Assembly (NCBI GenBank): GCA_015501605.1
Contig: JADNRZ010000015.1
Location: forward strand, 434,001 to 498,000
DNA: 64,000 nucleotides
Origin: Panaeolus papilionaceus
Lineage: Eukaryota; Basidiomycota; Agaricomycetes; Agaricales
Direction of reading: 5' to 3'
Shown here piece after piece: positions 61,985 to 64,000 of this stretch. The notes beneath the pieces were generated by a model, which made no database searches, had not been told where the DNA came from, and saw nothing but the letters and a program-made list of their open reading frames with translations. The position numbers and the translations under genes were made by a program. Numbering within the stretch: the first letter of the stretch is position 1; the number at the start of each line of letters is the position of its first letter.

Positions 61985-62941
61985 GATTGGGAAACACTGC
62001 GACATGGGGTGTGATTCCTTTAGGCTTTGACTCGGCAGTGTTTTTCTTCGATGTTCACCCATACGCTCTGTTAATACACTTGCGATACGTTAAGTATAGA
62101 TTCCAAGAAACTGGGACATTGATCTTTGGGCCTTGATGCTTTTGTTGGCTCTCGTTCTCTTTGTATGTTTGGATGACGTTTTTGAGGCAATTTTTGTTTT
62201 GTCGTTCTTGCATTGTGAACAAAATTCGAATATGTACTCCAATTAAGTTCTCTGTTGCTCTGAGACATGTACAGTTTGCACGCCAACCGAACAGGCGCAT
62301 AATTATTCATCTACTCACTGATAAACATCTATGAACCTGATATTAATGGTACTTGACTCAATGAAGTGCATGTGTGTTCCGCCAGCTTCCCACGCCAATA
62401 AATCCAGCGACGTGTGGAAGTTCTTCGGAGCGGTAACAAAAGCTTGCACTTTGTACCCATACGACATCTTGAGTATTCGAACACAAGTTACATACGAAGC
62501 TCGCAGCAAATGAATAGCCTGTCTGGTAATTTAAATCTCGCGGCGTCAGGATGCAGATATGAATATCGGATGTTACATTCTTCATTCTTGTCATATTCTG
62601 TTGGCAGTCCGGCGCTGGCAAGTCTATGCAATGGTATTTATTGGCTATTATTGGATTTCGATTCTAGCATTGAACCACGCGTGGCTACAGCTTACGCTCC
62701 TTACATGTAGGATCACCTTCCGAAAAAATGTATATGCATTGAGCTGTTCCATGTGCTTGGATTATGGTGACGACGTGGTAGAGTGGGTATTAAATAGACT
62801 GGATAACTCGGGAGGTTTCCTTGTTGTTGGTAACTGGCCATTAACTGGTAAATGTCCTTCCTGGAGTGTATTTGAGAAAATCTTACTGACATTGTTACGT
62901 GTTTTCTTGTTTTGTTGGTTAGGGATCGAACTTGATCAGCA
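61985..62941. other. intergenic region, no gene recognised
   Basis: About 0.96 kb upstream of the right hydrolase. Short frames (for example 62559-62948) have no recognisable product; the segment probably holds the hydrolase promoter. Confidence 0.55.
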
Positions 62942-64000
62942 ATGCTAACCATATTCCAATCTGCACGATTTGCAACTCTTTTTGGTGCTGTGATCTGCGG
63001 GGTTGCCCTATCGTCCAACTCCCACATTTCCGCGTCTACTTATGATTCTAGTTTGCTTCACCAATGGGACGAACATACCAGGAGCGAGGCTGTTGTTCCT
63101 CGTTCTGCCTCGCCCTTTGAATGGTCCAAGGTATGATCTCTCTTGTGACCATCTGGCGTATTCACTATTGTAGGAGTTAACGCCGTGTGTTATACATTAT
63201 CTAGCTCACCCCTACTAAGGATCTTCGTTGGGTCCCATGCTTTGATAACTTCGAATGCGCAAGACTCATGGTAGGGACTCGTTCACCCATCCATAAGCAC
63301 CCTCTTACGCGTTGGCTTCTCAATGGTAGATACCAATGGACCACCACGACCCTGAGAGAAAGCACGGCGCTTTAGCGATGATTCGAAAGCCTTCACCACT
63401 GGGTCCTGACCACTCTGATTATCGTGGTCCTATTCTCTTTAATCCAGGTGGACCAGGAGGCAGTGGTATTGGGTGGTTGATCAGTAATGGGGATTCCTTT
63501 GCGAAGATCCTAGGACCACAGTTTGATCTTGTGTCCTTTGACCCTCGAGGTATGTTTTTGCATCTGCATTGTCTATGTGTTGTATCCGCCAACAAACAAT
63601 TTTTGTTCTTCGAACTATTTTGCGCAGGTGTTGGCGCATCTATCCCTCGTGTTTCATTCTATAAGTCGAGCTTTCAACGTTTAATGATGGAATCTACGTT
63701 TCGCTTTACGCGTGATTACAACGTCGCGGAGCAATGGGCGAGGATGAAGGTTGTCAATGCCTTTGCCCGAGAGAATGACGATGGTGGGTTAAGATATGTC
63801 AATACCGACCAAACTGCGAGGGATATGTTGAGTATCGTGCATGCCCATGGGAGGGAGAAGTTGCAATACTGGGGATTCTCGTGAGTGACTAGTAACCAAC
63901 CCTCATGGTTTTGCGTCAAAAAGATGTCGGTGCTAAAGTGGATTGTAGATATGGGACAGTGCTTGGTGCAACGTTTGCTGCCATGTTCCCGGTAGGACTG
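62942..64000 (+). CDS. TAP-type alpha/beta hydrolase, N-terminal part (cut by window edge)
   Basis: Paralogue of the gene at 1-744. Exons: 62942-63130, 63205-63270, 63330-63549, 63628-63880 and 63949 to beyond 64000, all in phase. The N-terminus has one hydrophobic segment (FATLFGAVICGVALSS), likely a signal peptide or anchor. Exon 3 begins IPMDHHDPE and holds the oxyanion loop NPGGPGGSG and SFDPRG. Exons 4 and 5 join to GFSYGT, the nucleophile elbow with the catalytic Ser; the Asp and His of the triad and the TAP C-terminal domain lie beyond the window. Members are annotated as tripeptidyl aminopeptidases or proteinases of actinobacterial type, but the fungal substrate is not known. Exon 2 and exon 3 lengths are identical to the left paralogue. 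Confidence 0.88.

Noticed and set aside
61603..62062. Minus-strand frames rich in Ser, Val or Arg opposite the acidic stretch
   Set aside because: They are antisense shadows of the low-complexity Asp/Glu coding repeat in the F-box pseudogene, with no independent start, domain or splice signal.

Overview
This window is genomic DNA from a filamentous basidiomycete fungus, most likely an Agaricomycete. Its genes are broken by many 42 to 70-base GT-AG introns. Eukaryotic housekeeping orthologues (PAC1/LIS1, TTI2, calcineurin B, MSS1, SWD1) sit beside families expanded in mushrooms: a CYP63-type P450, F-box-like proteins and TAP-type hydrolases. I saw no prokaryotic or viral gene. All protein calls come from reading the translations; no database search was run.

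Layout. The left edge (1-11 kb) holds the 5' part of a TAP-type alpha/beta hydrolase (minus strand), a PHO80-like cyclin (minus), and a tandem F-box-like family on the plus strand: a 5'-truncated pseudogene, one intact gene and a second decayed copy. From 10.8 to 33.7 kb the window is almost empty of genes. It contains one small two-exon gene (22.2-22.9 kb) and a striking 1085-bp mobile element with perfect 358-bp terminal inverted repeats and a 7-bp target duplication (15906-17004). From 33.7 to 57.3 kb the genes are packed closely: TTI2 and PAC1 (divergent), a large membrane protein, calcineurin B and MSS1 (divergent), an F-box protein, a CYP63 P450, a UDP-sugar transporter of YEA4 type and a PCL-type cyclin (divergent), and SWD1. 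The right edge (57-64 kb) holds a head-to-head pair from the same F-box family as on the left (one intact, one decayed), then a second TAP-type hydrolase that faces outward and runs off the window.

How the genes work together. The dense block is ordinary cell biology: PIKK assembly (TTI2), dynein regulation (PAC1), calcium signalling (CNB1), mitochondrial tRNA modification (MSS1), H3K4 methylation (SWD1) and two cyclins of the Pho85-partner type. The F-box-like copies show birth and decay, and they share a short first exon that a single-ORF gene model misses. Two otherwise clean genes (CNB1 and the F-box gene at 45.7 kb) each carry a one-base slip in a short A run, which probably marks sequence errors.

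The best candidate for something undescribed is the long-inverted-repeat element at 15.9-17.0 kb. Its arms look identical, so its insertion should be recent, and a transcript across it would fold into a long double-stranded RNA.
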